Shown here: in pieces, positions 22,681 through 30,291 of the stretch | Layout of the letters: each line of letters starts with the position of its first letter | Numbering within the stretch: the first letter of the stretch is position 1 | Assembly: GCA_964493015.1 (NCBI GenBank) | Contig: CAZBLU010000018.1 | Span: 1 to 30,341, forward strand | From: Caldimicrobium sp964493015 | GTDB taxonomy: Bacteria; Desulfobacterota; Thermodesulfobacteria; Thermodesulfobacteriales; Thermodesulfobacteriaceae | DNA length: 30,341 nt | Direction: 5' to 3' | The notes under the pieces: model-generated | Database searches by the model: none | The model's input: the letters and a program-made list of their open reading frames with translations, nothing else | What the model was told of the DNA's origin: nothing | Position numbers and translations under genes: made by a program

Positions 22681-23970
22681 TCAAGAGTAATTTTCCGCTA
22701 CCCTTAAATTATAGGCTTGAAAGGAGTGTTTCCGCAACTTTAGTGTAAAGAGATAACCAAGTCTTCCAGAATAGCAATAAAAGAGAAGCTTCTTTTTTCT
22801 GAAAGGTTTAAAAGTTTTGAAAAATTTTGTTTCTTCTAACAGTAGATCTGGGGAGACTTCCTTGGCAGAACTAAGAATATCCATGGTAATATCTTCTCTT
22901 TCTCTAAGACTAAATAGAATCCACTCCTCTCTCTCTGGACTTGCCTGGATCTTTTCCCATTCCTCAAGGGAGAGCTCAAGCCTTCTCTCAGGAACCCTAT
23001 TTAACAGGTCCACCCTTCGGCATCTTCCACAGATACCATTTGGAGAGGTAGTTGGTTCCCCACATTTGGTGCAAGGAGAAAAGGTCTCCACCGTTTTCTC
23101 TTCCTTTAAAAGGGGGATAAATTTGTGTAAAAAGATGGAAAGGAGTTGATATTTGATAGTGCGATTTTCTTCCTCTAAGGAGGATAACCATCTTTTGGTT
23201 TTCTTGGCAGGAGTTAGTTCTCCATGGGGACAGCTACACCCCTCTAAGGGAAGCTCCATTAGGTGAGCAAGCATAAAAATTTCCTTCTCTGGTATCTGAA
23301 AGAGAGGTTTTACCTTTTTGGCCTGTCCTGGATAGAGAGGCGGATTTACGGGCTTAAGCCTCCTTATAGACTCAAAATCACCACTAAGAAAAAGGGTCAA
23401 ATAGGTGGAAATGAGGTCATCAAGATGATGGCCCGTAGCTATAACACTTAGCTTAAGCTCCCGAGCAAGCTTAGAAAAGAGATATCTCTTAATAGTCCCA
23501 CAAACTGAGCAGATTTTATCTTTAAAGGAAGTAAAGACAAAATCATCAATCCTAAAGGACTCTTTTTCAGGTAGACTATAAACATAAAGGGGGAGATCAA
23601 TCTTAGCACAGAGTGCTTCCACAGCCTTCTGAGCGTAATCTGAGTAATAGCGGATACCCAGATTAAGATAAATTCCCTGAAAGAAAATATCTGGGAAGAC
23701 CTTTCGCAAGAGATAGGCAAGAACCGCACTGTCTTTTCCCCCTGAGAGAAAGATCCCTACTCTATCAGAAGGCCCAAACATCTTATATTTTTTCACAGCT
23801 TCAAGGACACGCCTTTCCTGGATACTGCTAAAACAGCTCTTACAGAGTTTAAGTTTTTGCGTGCTCAGAGTGACAATTGGGGTCTCCTTCTTGCAGAGCT
23901 GACAAACCTTACCAATCGGTTTTAATTCGAAAGTAAATTCCTCTCCACCACACTTAATATAAGTAGCCAT
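22681..23970 (-). CDS. ttuA: TtuA/TtcA-family tRNA thiolase with C-terminal rhodanese-like domain
   Basis: A 429-residue ATP-dependent tRNA 2-thiolation enzyme of the TtuA/TtcA family. N-terminal zinc finger (Cys23, Cys26, Cys43, Cys46), PP-loop SGGKDS (76-81), then the [4Fe-4S] cysteines Cys154 and Cys157 in CSVCGTIKRY with a third at Cys245 or Cys247, ATGHHLDD, and a second zinc finger (Cys300, Cys303, Cys314, Cys317). This double-finger layout is TtuA-like (5-methyl-2-thiouridine at position 54, thermostability) rather than TtcA-like. Residues 333-425 look like a rhodanese domain: ELSLEEWEKI, ILFSLRERED, SSAKEVSP, then LLFYCYSGRLG with Cys399 in the active loop, and FQAYNLR. Such a domain could deliver persulfide sulfur. 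It diverges from mtaB. Confidence 0.88.
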   Translation of the reverse strand: MATYIKCGGEEFTFELKPIGKVCQLCKKETPIVTLSTQKLKLCKSCFSSIQERRVLEAVKKYKMFGPSDRVGIFLSGGKDSAVLAYLLRKVFPDIFFQGIYLNLGIRYYSDYAQKAVEALCAKIDLPLYVYSLPEKESFRIDDFVFTSFKDKICSVCGTIKRYLFSKLARELKLSVIATGHHLDDLISTYLTLFLSGDFESIRRLKPVNPPLYPGQAKKVKPLFQIPEKEIFMLAHLMELPLEGCSCPHGELTPAKKTKRWLSSLEEENRTIKYQLLSIFLHKFIPLLKEEKTVETFSPCTKCGEPTTSPNGICGRCRRVDLLNRVPERRLELSLEEWEKIQASPEREEWILFSLREREDITMDILSSAKEVSPDLLLEETKFFKTFKPFRKKKLLFYCYSGRLGYLFTLKLRKHSFQAYNLRVAENYS

Positions 23971-24110
23971 ATTTAGGTACCTACCTCTTAAAAGGGTTTG
24001 AATTTTTGACTGTAAGAATTAATTTTATAAGGTAACAAAAAATATACAAGTAGCGTAAATTTGGGGATGACATCTAAACCGATTTAGCCTAATTTTGTCC
24101 AAGCTTTAAG

Positions 24111-25448
24111 ATGATAAAATTCTGGATTAAAACCCTTGGCTGCAAGGTCAATCAAGTAGAAAGTGCCTACATTCATGAAGAGCTATGTAGGCAGGGCCTT
24201 TTCTTGGCTGAAAGGGAAGATGAGGCTAAAATTTTTATCCTTAATAGCTGTGCCGTCACTGAGGGTGCCTTTAAAGAGACTAAAAAGATCCTTAGGCACT
24301 GGGCAAAACTTAATCCCTTAGCCGTTATTCTCACAGGTTGCTCAGCCCAAGCTTTTGCCGAAGAGTTCAAAAAACTCGCTTTTGAACTTAAACTCCCCCA
24401 CTTTCTCATTCTTGGACAAGACCAAAAGTATAAAATACCTCAATATTTAAATTCCTTAGTTGAGGGAGTATTCATTGAGGTCACTTCCTCTTTTGAAAAT
24501 TGCTACCCCTTTTTGTTACAACACTTTCATGGTCATTCCCGAGCCTTTGTGAAGATCCAGGATGGCTGTTCAAGCTTTTGTAGCTACTGCATAGTTCCTT
24601 ACACCAGAGGCCCTGCAAGGAGCTTACCTAAGGAGCATATTCTTAAACAAATTAAGCTCTTTCTCGACCAAGGCTATGAAGAAATCGTGCTTACAGGAAT
24701 TCACATAGGTATGTGGGGAGAAGACCTAAAACCAAGACAAACCCTTACAGACCTTCTCTGGGCTATTGAAGCCTTAATGAATAGTTACGGAAAACCCCTT
24801 CACTTAAGGCTTACCTCCCTTGAGGTCAAGGAGATTGACGAGGACTTTCTTGCCTTTGCAAAGCAAAGCAAGTTCCTCTGCCCCCACTTTCATATCCCCC
24901 TCCAAAGTGGCTCTAATACTATTCTAAGAGCTATGAATCGGAAGTATAGGGCAGAAGAATATTTAGAGAGACTTTCTCAATTAGCCAGCCTCTTTCCTGA
25001 GGCAACCTTTGGTGCAGATGTAATTGTAGGTTTCCCTGGAGAGGGAGATAAGGAGTTCCAAGAGACCTATGAACTCATAGAAAAATCTCCTCTAAACTGG
25101 CTCCATGTCTTTCCCTTTTCCCCAAGACCAGGAACCCCTGCTGCCCATATGGAACCAAAGGTAAGTAAAAGCCAGATCAAAGAGCGCCTAAAACTCCTAA
25201 AGGATTTACATCAAAGGAAGAGAGAAAATTTCCTCAAGAACTCTTTGGGTAAGATACGTAAAACTGTCATTGAAGAAATAGAACCAAGGCCTACTGGGCT
25301 AACAGATAATTATATACCTGTCGAGCTCACTACAAATGATGGAGCTGTGCTCAGAATAGGTAAAATCGTTTCTCTAAAATTAACCAAGTTGAGGGGGAAC
25401 CTTGTAGAGGCTGAATCTCCTGAATCTAAGGAAATAGTGAAAACCTGA
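24111..25448 (+). CDS. mtaB: tRNA t6A37 methylthiotransferase MtaB
   Basis: Radical-SAM methylthiotransferase forming ms2t6A at tRNA position 37. 445 residues. UPF0004 domain with cluster cysteines Cys11, Cys47 and Cys77 (LGCKVNQ, LNSCAVT, LTGCSAQ). Radical-SAM motif CSSFCSYC (Cys153, Cys157, Cys160). FPFSPRPGTPAA, and a C-terminal TRAM-like region (about 375-440). LGCKVNQVES and RGPARS are typical of MtaB rather than MiaB or RimO. There is no obvious ribosome site before the ATG. The divergent neighbour is another tRNA sulfur enzyme. The last 69 bases overlap the end of the convergent pgsA-like gene. Confidence 0.95.
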   Translation: MIKFWIKTLGCKVNQVESAYIHEELCRQGLFLAEREDEAKIFILNSCAVTEGAFKETKKILRHWAKLNPLAVILTGCSAQAFAEEFKKLAFELKLPHFLILGQDQKYKIPQYLNSLVEGVFIEVTSSFENCYPFLLQHFHGHSRAFVKIQDGCSSFCSYCIVPYTRGPARSLPKEHILKQIKLFLDQGYEEIVLTGIHIGMWGEDLKPRQTLTDLLWAIEALMNSYGKPLHLRLTSLEVKEIDEDFLAFAKQSKFLCPHFHIPLQSGSNTILRAMNRKYRAEEYLERLSQLASLFPEATFGADVIVGFPGEGDKEFQETYELIEKSPLNWLHVFPFSPRPGTPAAHMEPKVSKSQIKERLKLLKDLHQRKRENFLKNSLGKIRKTVIEEIEPRPTGLTDNYIPVELTTNDGAVLRIGKIVSLKLTKLRGNLVEAESPESKEIVKT

Positions 25449-25958
25449 GGCTGTGGTTAAAAAAAGAGTTATATTTAAGACTACATTTACTAAATAGGGG
25501 GGCAGATCTTTCAGATAGTAATCAACAGAGAGTATAAGAAGGCAGAAAAGCTGAAAGACAGTTGAGGTCTTACCAAGGATAGTAGGAGAAAGAAGACTCA
25601 GGTCAAGGCCTCTCTTTAAAAGATATAAGGCACCTCCAAGAATAAGGATATCTCTTAGCAAAATAACCGTGAAAAAGGGAATTTTAATCAACCCCTCCCA
25701 GAGAAAGAGAAAAAAGAGCATATTGATGAAACATTTATCAGCAATAGGATCAAGAACCTTCCCAAGGTTTGTTTTTTGCTTTAACAAACGAGCAAGATTA
25801 CCATCCAAGGTATCACTTAAGGCCCCACTAAAAATCAATAGAGAGAGCCACTTGGGGGAAAAATCCCGTATCCAGAGGATAGGAATAATTAGAGAAAGTA
25901 AAAGCCTATAGAGGCTAAGTAAGTTGGGAATTTTAAAGATTTCTTTTTCAAGTTTCAT
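25380..25958 (-). CDS. pgsA: CDP-alcohol phosphatidyltransferase (PgsA-like)
   Basis: A 192-residue membrane enzyme of phospholipid synthesis, most likely CDP-diacylglycerol-glycerol-3-phosphate phosphatidyltransferase. The full active-site motif is present: Asp49, then DGNLAR starting at Asp52, eight residues, G, then Asp70 and Asp74 (LDPIADK). About six hydrophobic helices, including the start NLLSLYRLLLSLIIPILWI. Other substrates (inositol, serine) are possible, because the motif is shared. The 3' end runs 69 bases into mtaB, so the last 22 or so codons are antisense to it. That tail (RFRRFSLYKVPPQLG) may be non-essential. Confidence 0.87.
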   Translation of the reverse strand: MKLEKEIFKIPNLLSLYRLLLSLIIPILWIRDFSPKWLSLLIFSGALSDTLDGNLARLLKQKTNLGKVLDPIADKCFINMLFFLFLWEGLIKIPFFTVILLRDILILGGALYLLKRGLDLSLLSPTILGKTSTVFQLFCLLILSVDYYLKDLPPYLVNVVLNITLFLTTASGFHYFLRFRRFSLYKVPPQLG

Positions 25959-26035
25959 TATGTTAAAGATAATCCACTTTACCTCTCATGACAAGGTTAT
26001 GTATACCACCTGAGTTTAGCTACATCCTAAGAATT

Positions 26036-26061
26036 AAAAAGCCCCTCCCTTAAGGAGGGGC
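26036..26061 (-). terminator. Rho-independent terminator of the sulfate-exporter unit
   Basis: On the minus strand GCCCCTCC, a five-base loop TTAAG, and GGAGGGGC make an 8-bp GC-rich stem followed by TTTTT. It lies eight bases after the stop of the 55-residue membrane protein. Confidence 0.9.
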
Positions 26062-26069
26062 AAACTACA

Positions 26070-26237
26070 CTAAGAGGAGGGGAAGAAGGTATAGCTTACC
26101 CAGACTAAAATTATGAGGAGAATTATCCCAAGGCCTATACAGCCCCAAACTAATTTGCTTTCAAAGGGAAGCCAAGGGTCATATTGCATCTTTTCTAACT
26201 CTTGAGCTATATCTTTTTCTCTAATTTTTTCAGCCAT
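26070..26237 (-). CDS. Small single-pass membrane protein (55 residues)
   Basis: A short protein with a charged N-terminus (MAEKIREKDIAQELEKMQYD) and one strong transmembrane helix (KLVWGCIGLGIILLIILVWVSYTFF), ending with FPSS. ATG 26237 is preceded by GAGGAGG at good spacing; an upstream in-frame ATG at 26252 would lie over that ribosome site and adds only five residues. It begins 15 bases after the stop of the putative sulfate exporter and precedes the operon's terminator. It is therefore very probably a partner or stabiliser of the transporter. No named family recognised. Confidence 0.75.
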   Translation of the reverse strand: MAEKIREKDIAQELEKMQYDPWLPFESKLVWGCIGLGIILLIILVWVSYTFFPSS

Positions 26238-26252
26238 AGCCCACCTCCTCAC

Positions 26253-28004
26253 TTATGGTCCTGTTCCAACAATAGGAGGCTTAACTCCGTGGAAGAAAAT
26301 CCAGGAAATAAGAAGGCCAATCCAGATAATAAAACCAAAGAGACATACTACATAAACCACAGCAAGCTTCCCAATCCCTTCAGCCCAGAGTTTTCTAAAA
26401 TCTGAAATAACCCCAATAGTAAAGAAGGTAATGAGGAAAAAGAGGACCCTTAGGGCATTAGTGCCACTGGTTGCTGTTTTAGTTTGGTCTACTACTTTCT
26501 TGGAGTCTTTAATAGACTCTTGTTTGGCTTTGATTTGGTTCTTGAGGTCTGTAATCTTAGCCTGGAGCTGGGCTTGAAGAGCAGGATCAGTAACTGTGGA
26601 TAGTTGCTTTTCCACTTTTTGAATTTCCTTATTAATAAGTTTTACTTCATCCTCAACAGCTTTAACCTTAGGTGCATGAGGAGCAGAGATCAGAAGAATT
26701 ACTAAAAAACCTACAAAGTAGGCTAAAACAAATTTAGGGAATCTTCTCCAGATTTCCTTGATACTTACTTTCTCCCCAGGTGCACACTCTACATAGGCAC
26801 ACCACACATAGGCAAGTAGAAAGGCCCAAATACTAATGAAGATATCAATAAAGAGCTTGGTAGTTGCTGCAGCCATGAGGATCCAACCATCCTCATATTT
26901 TATTCCAGCCACTGCCTCGGCTTTGGCCCTAACAAGGGCATCCGTGATAGCTCCAGAGGCAAAGGCAGCTCCATCAGTTTTTACCGCAAGTCCCATCCAG
27001 GCACCAGCAACCATGGGCTCTTTCCAGAGAAAAATCTGGGCAAGAAAAGGTAAAATTATTAGCTCTATTACGGCAAAGATCACCACTAAGGAGGCAACCA
27101 TTATGGGAACAACAGGCCTTGCTCGGATTGCTCCACCAGCAGCAATGGCGGCAGAAACTCCACAGATGGATATCCCTGCAGCTAAGGGGGCTGCCCATTC
27201 CTTACTGAACTTAAAATACCTTCTGGCAATGAAATAAACAAGAGCCCAGTAAATCAAATAGGCCTCCACTATAGCACAGAGACCCCGGAAAAAGATAGCC
27301 GAGGCAAGCCCAAAGGCTTCAGCAGATTTTAGGCCCAAAAGAGCTCCCATTAAACCAATGGCTGTTTTAATATAAAACTCTGGCCTGCAGGCCTCGGAGA
27401 GAAATTGGGCAAAGGGCCTAAAAAAGTTTCCTATAATTAGCCCCAAGGCCAAGGCAAAGATAAAACCACCTTCACCTGTAAGCTTCAAAGACCACGGTAT
27501 ATTATATTTTTTGGGATCAGTTGCCGCAAAGTAGGCATAATGCCCAAGCAACCAACAAAGATAACTAAGCCAGAAAATAAAGAAAAAACCTATTAAAAAT
27601 CTCCCCACATTAGCCCCAAGTAAATAGGCCCCAATGGCAAGAATAACTGTAAGGAAGAGATAGGTTAAAACTAAGGAGGCAAAACCTGAAAGCCCCTTTT
27701 TCTCATACATCTGACCAACTTGATACTTTGTAGGATCCTCAACAGTGACTGTTTGCTCCTTGCCATCCTTAGTCTTTAAAGTAAGCTTATTGCCCTCTAT
27801 TTTAGTTATTTCTCCTGAAACCCCCTTAAACTTCTTACCCACAGGCTCTATAGCCTTTTCAAGCTTTAACCATTCCTTAGTAGAAACTATCCAGCCAAAG
27901 GGATCAATCCCCTTATAGGCTAAAAGAGAAACCAAAAATAAAACAATAGCAAGCCAAAAGGCAAGCCAATCCTCATTTAAGTAAGCCTTCCTTTCTTCCG
28001 CCAT
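26253..28004 (-). CDS. Putative sulfate exporter, YeiH/UPF0324 family, with two extra soluble segments
   Basis: A 583-residue polytopic membrane protein. Core helices match the YeiH (UPF0324, putative sulfate exporter) family, including GISICGVSAAIAAGGAIR at 277-294, AIGLMGALLGLKSAEAF, and GAWMGLAVKTDGAAFASGAI. Compared with ordinary YeiH (about 350 residues) it is much longer. Residues 57-98 form a small beta-rich segment (GEITKIEGNKLTLKTKDGKE) between the first helix and the core. Residues 448-508 form a charged coiled coil before the last helices. Transport of sulfate is a family-level prediction only. TAAGGAGG precedes the ATG. A small membrane protein follows in the same unit. The upstream leader has a tandem repeat and a dyad. 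Confidence 0.82.
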   Translation of the reverse strand: MAEERKAYLNEDWLAFWLAIVLFLVSLLAYKGIDPFGWIVSTKEWLKLEKAIEPVGKKFKGVSGEITKIEGNKLTLKTKDGKEQTVTVEDPTKYQVGQMYEKKGLSGFASLVLTYLFLTVILAIGAYLLGANVGRFLIGFFFIFWLSYLCWLLGHYAYFAATDPKKYNIPWSLKLTGEGGFIFALALGLIIGNFFRPFAQFLSEACRPEFYIKTAIGLMGALLGLKSAEAFGLASAIFFRGLCAIVEAYLIYWALVYFIARRYFKFSKEWAAPLAAGISICGVSAAIAAGGAIRARPVVPIMVASLVVIFAVIELIILPFLAQIFLWKEPMVAGAWMGLAVKTDGAAFASGAITDALVRAKAEAVAGIKYEDGWILMAAATTKLFIDIFISIWAFLLAYVWCAYVECAPGEKVSIKEIWRRFPKFVLAYFVGFLVILLISAPHAPKVKAVEDEVKLINKEIQKVEKQLSTVTDPALQAQLQAKITDLKNQIKAKQESIKDSKKVVDQTKTATSGTNALRVLFFLITFFTIGVISDFRKLWAEGIGKLAVVYVVCLFGFIIWIGLLISWIFFHGVKPPIVGTGP

Positions 28005-28030
28005 AACCTCACCTCCTTAGGGGATTTAAA

Positions 28031-28045
28031 AGGGAATTTTTCCCT
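28031..28045 (-). other. Small hairpin in the leader of the sulfate-exporter gene
   Basis: AGGGAA-TTT-TTCCCT is a 6-bp perfect stem with a 3-base loop, 26 bases upstream of the ATG at 28004 and outside its ribosome site. It may be a leader structure. No T-run after it indicates a terminator. Confidence 0.4.
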
Positions 28046-28050
28046 ACCTT

Positions 28051-28070
28051 TTACTTCAACTTACTTCAAC
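28051..28070. repeat. Perfect 10-base tandem direct repeat upstream of the sulfate-exporter gene
   Basis: TTACTTCAAC occurs twice in a row with no spacer (GTTGAAGTAA twice on the minus strand). The 10-base period places both copies on the same DNA face, which suits an activator or response-regulator site or a -35 region (TTGAAG). No regulator is identified. Confidence 0.45.
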
Positions 28071-28167
28071 CCTTGCCTAACATAAGCATCACCTCCCCTG
28101 CATAACTTTTCTTAAAGAGGCAATAGCAAACCTTATACCCGATGAAAACCTTAGTCAAAAAGGGAAC

Positions 28168-28187
28168 TTGTTACCTAAAGGTAACAA
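28168..28187. promoter_or_regulatory. Perfect dyad, candidate CRP/FNR-type operator or terminator stem
   Basis: TTGTTACC-TAAA-GGTAACAA is a perfect 8-4-8 inverted repeat. It lies 16 bases past the stop of the VWA gene and about 165 bases upstream of the sulfate-exporter start. ACC-N4-GGT in a symmetric site resembles HcpR-like CRP/FNR-family sites of sulfate reducers. Alternatively it is the stem of a weak terminator, although no T-run follows directly (GTTCCCTTTTT comes after). Confidence 0.5.
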
Positions 28188-28203
28188 AGAAGCTTGGGAA
28201 AGA

Positions 28204-30114
28204 TTACTTTTGGGTTACATAAAGACCTTTTGTTTTGATAATTCTGATAAGGCCCTCTGATTTTAACTGATCCAGTTCATAATAGCTTGCTGCAAGCCAA
28301 GTAGCAAGTTTTCGTGAGAGATCAAATTTCAGATAGTCATTCTTGTTTTCAGAGTCAATAACCAGGGAATCTACATAGGGTATCTCCCTGATCTTTGAGG
28401 CAATTCTTTGAACTTCCTCAAGGGGATCGTTTCCCTTTTGAAGGGGTATATTGGCTCTCCCATCAGTAACTACTACAAGTAAAACCCGCTCTGTAGGATG
28501 TTTGGAGCGATACTTTTTAATTAGCTTATAGGCCTCAAAAAGGCCTGCAGAAAGGGGAGTGTGTCCACCAGTAATAATCTCTTTCAAGACCTTATGGGCT
28601 AAGTCTGCTGACTTTGTTGGACCAAGGAGAAGCTCTGCCCCAAATTTACGAAAAACTATTAAAGCCACTCTGTCTCTATTCTTGTAAGAATTGGAAAGAA
28701 GAGAAAATAGGGCCCCTTTAACAAGCTCCATCCTTCGGTTTGCTCCTAAGGAGCCTGAGGCATCAACCAAGAAAATTACCAGGAGGCCTGACCTTCTCTC
28801 CCTCTCTCTATAGACAAGGTCCTCAGGCTTTAAAACTAATTTATCCTCTCTACCCCGAAGCTTCTGATATGGTGCTGCCCTAAGGATGGTGCCATAAAGG
28901 TCTAAATCCCTATTCTTGAGGTCAGGACTTCTCCTGATAACACTTCCCTGCTTCTTTGCCCACTTTGAACTTACCCTTCTTCCACTACAGGCTCTAAAAA
29001 CCCTATCCCTCCTAAATAGTATGTCCCTAATCTCAAAATATTTTTTAATTGAAAAGACTTCTTCCCTTCCCCTGGGCATGAAAAATTCACTACTTAAGGC
29101 CTCTTCAGGGTCTCCTCCCAAAGAAGCTTGAAAGCTTCCCTCCCTTTCAACTGATGGCCTTGCCTCCTTAGGTTGAGAGGCCTTATCTTCATGCCTTCTT
29201 TCAAGCTCTTCTGAAGGATGCTCTCTTTGAGCCTCCTTTTGCTCTTTACCCTCTTCCTTTCCTCTCTCCTCCTCCCTTTGCTCAGAGATTTTCTCTTCAG
29301 GAAGTCTTCCTCTATGCCCAAAGACGAGAGGTTCCACTAAGAAAAAGTGTTCAGGGCTTGGTCTTTCGGAAAAAGTAAGGCCTGTAAGTGCCCTTACCGC
29401 ATAGAAGTAAAAAATTTCACCCCTATGAGAGGAGATTCCAAATCTTGATGCCCTCTCCACAAGGAACTCCCATTCACTCTCACTAAGTCTTACCTTTTCT
29501 CTTAAACTCCTCGAAAGCCTTAGAAGTGTTAGCTTCTCCTCTGAAATCCCTTCATACCCCTCAAAATTAATTATACCCTTTAGAAACCACCTCTTACTGT
29601 CTACATCTCTAAACTCTTCTGTCACCGCAAAGAGGCCAAATTTATCAAAATAGTGAGGGGAAAGTGCCCCCTCTTCCTCACTCATGGTTGCTATCAAAGT
29701 GTAATTTGAAGAGTAATTGAAGACAAGGCTAAGTAATTCTGGTTTCATTAGGTGTAGGTCATCAATGAGGAGATAAGCTCCTTTGGCTCTATCTAAAAGC
29801 CCAGGCAGATAGACAGGGATACCCCTCTCTAAGGTTGCTTCAATATCAAGGGAGCCAAAGAGATTCTCCTCCCCCACATCACTTGGAATCTCTACAAAGG
29901 GCTCTTTAGCCCTCAAAAGCAGGTTTTTGAAGGCGTAAAGTAGACAAGACTTCCCTGTCCCCCTCTTCCCAACAAGAATAAGCCCTCCACACTTAGGATC
30001 CACAAAATTAAGTATTAATCCAAGCTTTGCCGAGAAATTACCCAAGATACCAGGGAAAAGGCCTCTAAAACGCCCTTCAAGCACCTCCATTAGAGAAAAA
30101 CTTTCTCCACTCAA
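28204..30114 (-). CDS. AAA+ ATPase/VWA chelatase-like protein (ChlD/BchD type)
   Basis: A 636-residue protein with an N-terminal AAA+ domain (Walker A GKRGTGKS at 49-56, Walker B LLIDD near 115-119), an acidic/basic low-complexity linker (about 270-330, rich in Glu, Lys, Arg and Gln), and a C-terminal von Willebrand A domain. Its MIDAS site is DASGSLG (Asp451, Ser453, Ser455), with further residues at Thr519 and VTDGRAN. This is the layout of magnesium/cobalt chelatase subunit D. A chlI/bchI-like gene diverges just upstream. Without other porphyrin or corrinoid genes here, the metal and substrate are unknown. TTG 30114 has GAGGGA at good spacing and is preferred to ATG 30090. A dyad overlaps the upstream region. 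Confidence 0.87.
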   Translation of the reverse strand: MSGESFSLMEVLEGRFRGLFPGILGNFSAKLGLILNFVDPKCGGLILVGKRGTGKSCLLYAFKNLLLRAKEPFVEIPSDVGEENLFGSLDIEATLERGIPVYLPGLLDRAKGAYLLIDDLHLMKPELLSLVFNYSSNYTLIATMSEEEGALSPHYFDKFGLFAVTEEFRDVDSKRWFLKGIINFEGYEGISEEKLTLLRLSRSLREKVRLSESEWEFLVERASRFGISSHRGEIFYFYAVRALTGLTFSERPSPEHFFLVEPLVFGHRGRLPEEKISEQREEERGKEEGKEQKEAQREHPSEELERRHEDKASQPKEARPSVEREGSFQASLGGDPEEALSSEFFMPRGREEVFSIKKYFEIRDILFRRDRVFRACSGRRVSSKWAKKQGSVIRRSPDLKNRDLDLYGTILRAAPYQKLRGREDKLVLKPEDLVYRERERRSGLLVIFLVDASGSLGANRRMELVKGALFSLLSNSYKNRDRVALIVFRKFGAELLLGPTKSADLAHKVLKEIITGGHTPLSAGLFEAYKLIKKYRSKHPTERVLLVVVTDGRANIPLQKGNDPLEEVQRIASKIREIPYVDSLVIDSENKNDYLKFDLSRKLATWLAASYYELDQLKSEGLIRIIKTKGLYVTQK

Positions 30115-30144
30115 AGGAATCCCTCTTATAGAATTACTTCTTAG

Positions 30145-30171
30145 GTGTTATTTTATAGAACTAAATAACAC
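30145..30171. promoter_or_regulatory. Perfect 9-9-9 inverted repeat over the VWA gene promoter region
   Basis: GTGTTATTT and AAATAACAC form perfect 9-base arms with a 9-base centre. On the minus strand the centre-right part contains TATAAA, a possible -10 element for the 28204-30114 gene, so a bound regulator would cover the promoter. Confidence 0.45.
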
Positions 30172-30227
30172 TAAAAACCCTCAAAATCATAGGATCTACT
30201 AAAAATTTCACAAATTACTTTCATCTA

Positions 30228-30256
30228 TTGATTTGTAAAAATAACTTAGATAAAAT
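30228..30256 (+). promoter_or_regulatory. Sigma-70-like promoter for the chlI-like gene
   Basis: TTGATT (30228-30233), a 17-base spacer and TAAAAT (30251-30256), about 35 bases before the ATG at 30292. Confidence 0.55.
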
Positions 30257-30291
30257 CCCATAATTCCATAAACTGTGGAGGTGGAATTGAG

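Noticed and set aside
26836..27237. Plus-strand open frame of 133 codons
   Set aside because: Antisense to the membrane core of the YeiH-type transporter. Its Ala/Ile-rich composition is what the reverse of a hydrophobic gene gives.
28031..28045. AGGGAA-TTT-TTCCCT hairpin as a terminator for the VWA gene
   Set aside because: It lies 160 bases after that gene and its stem is short and close to the next gene's start. I kept it only as a leader structure.
28204..30114. Reading the VWA gene as photosynthetic magnesium chelatase
   Set aside because: No tetrapyrrole genes are present and the host type does not make chlorophyll; only a ChlD-like architecture can be supported.
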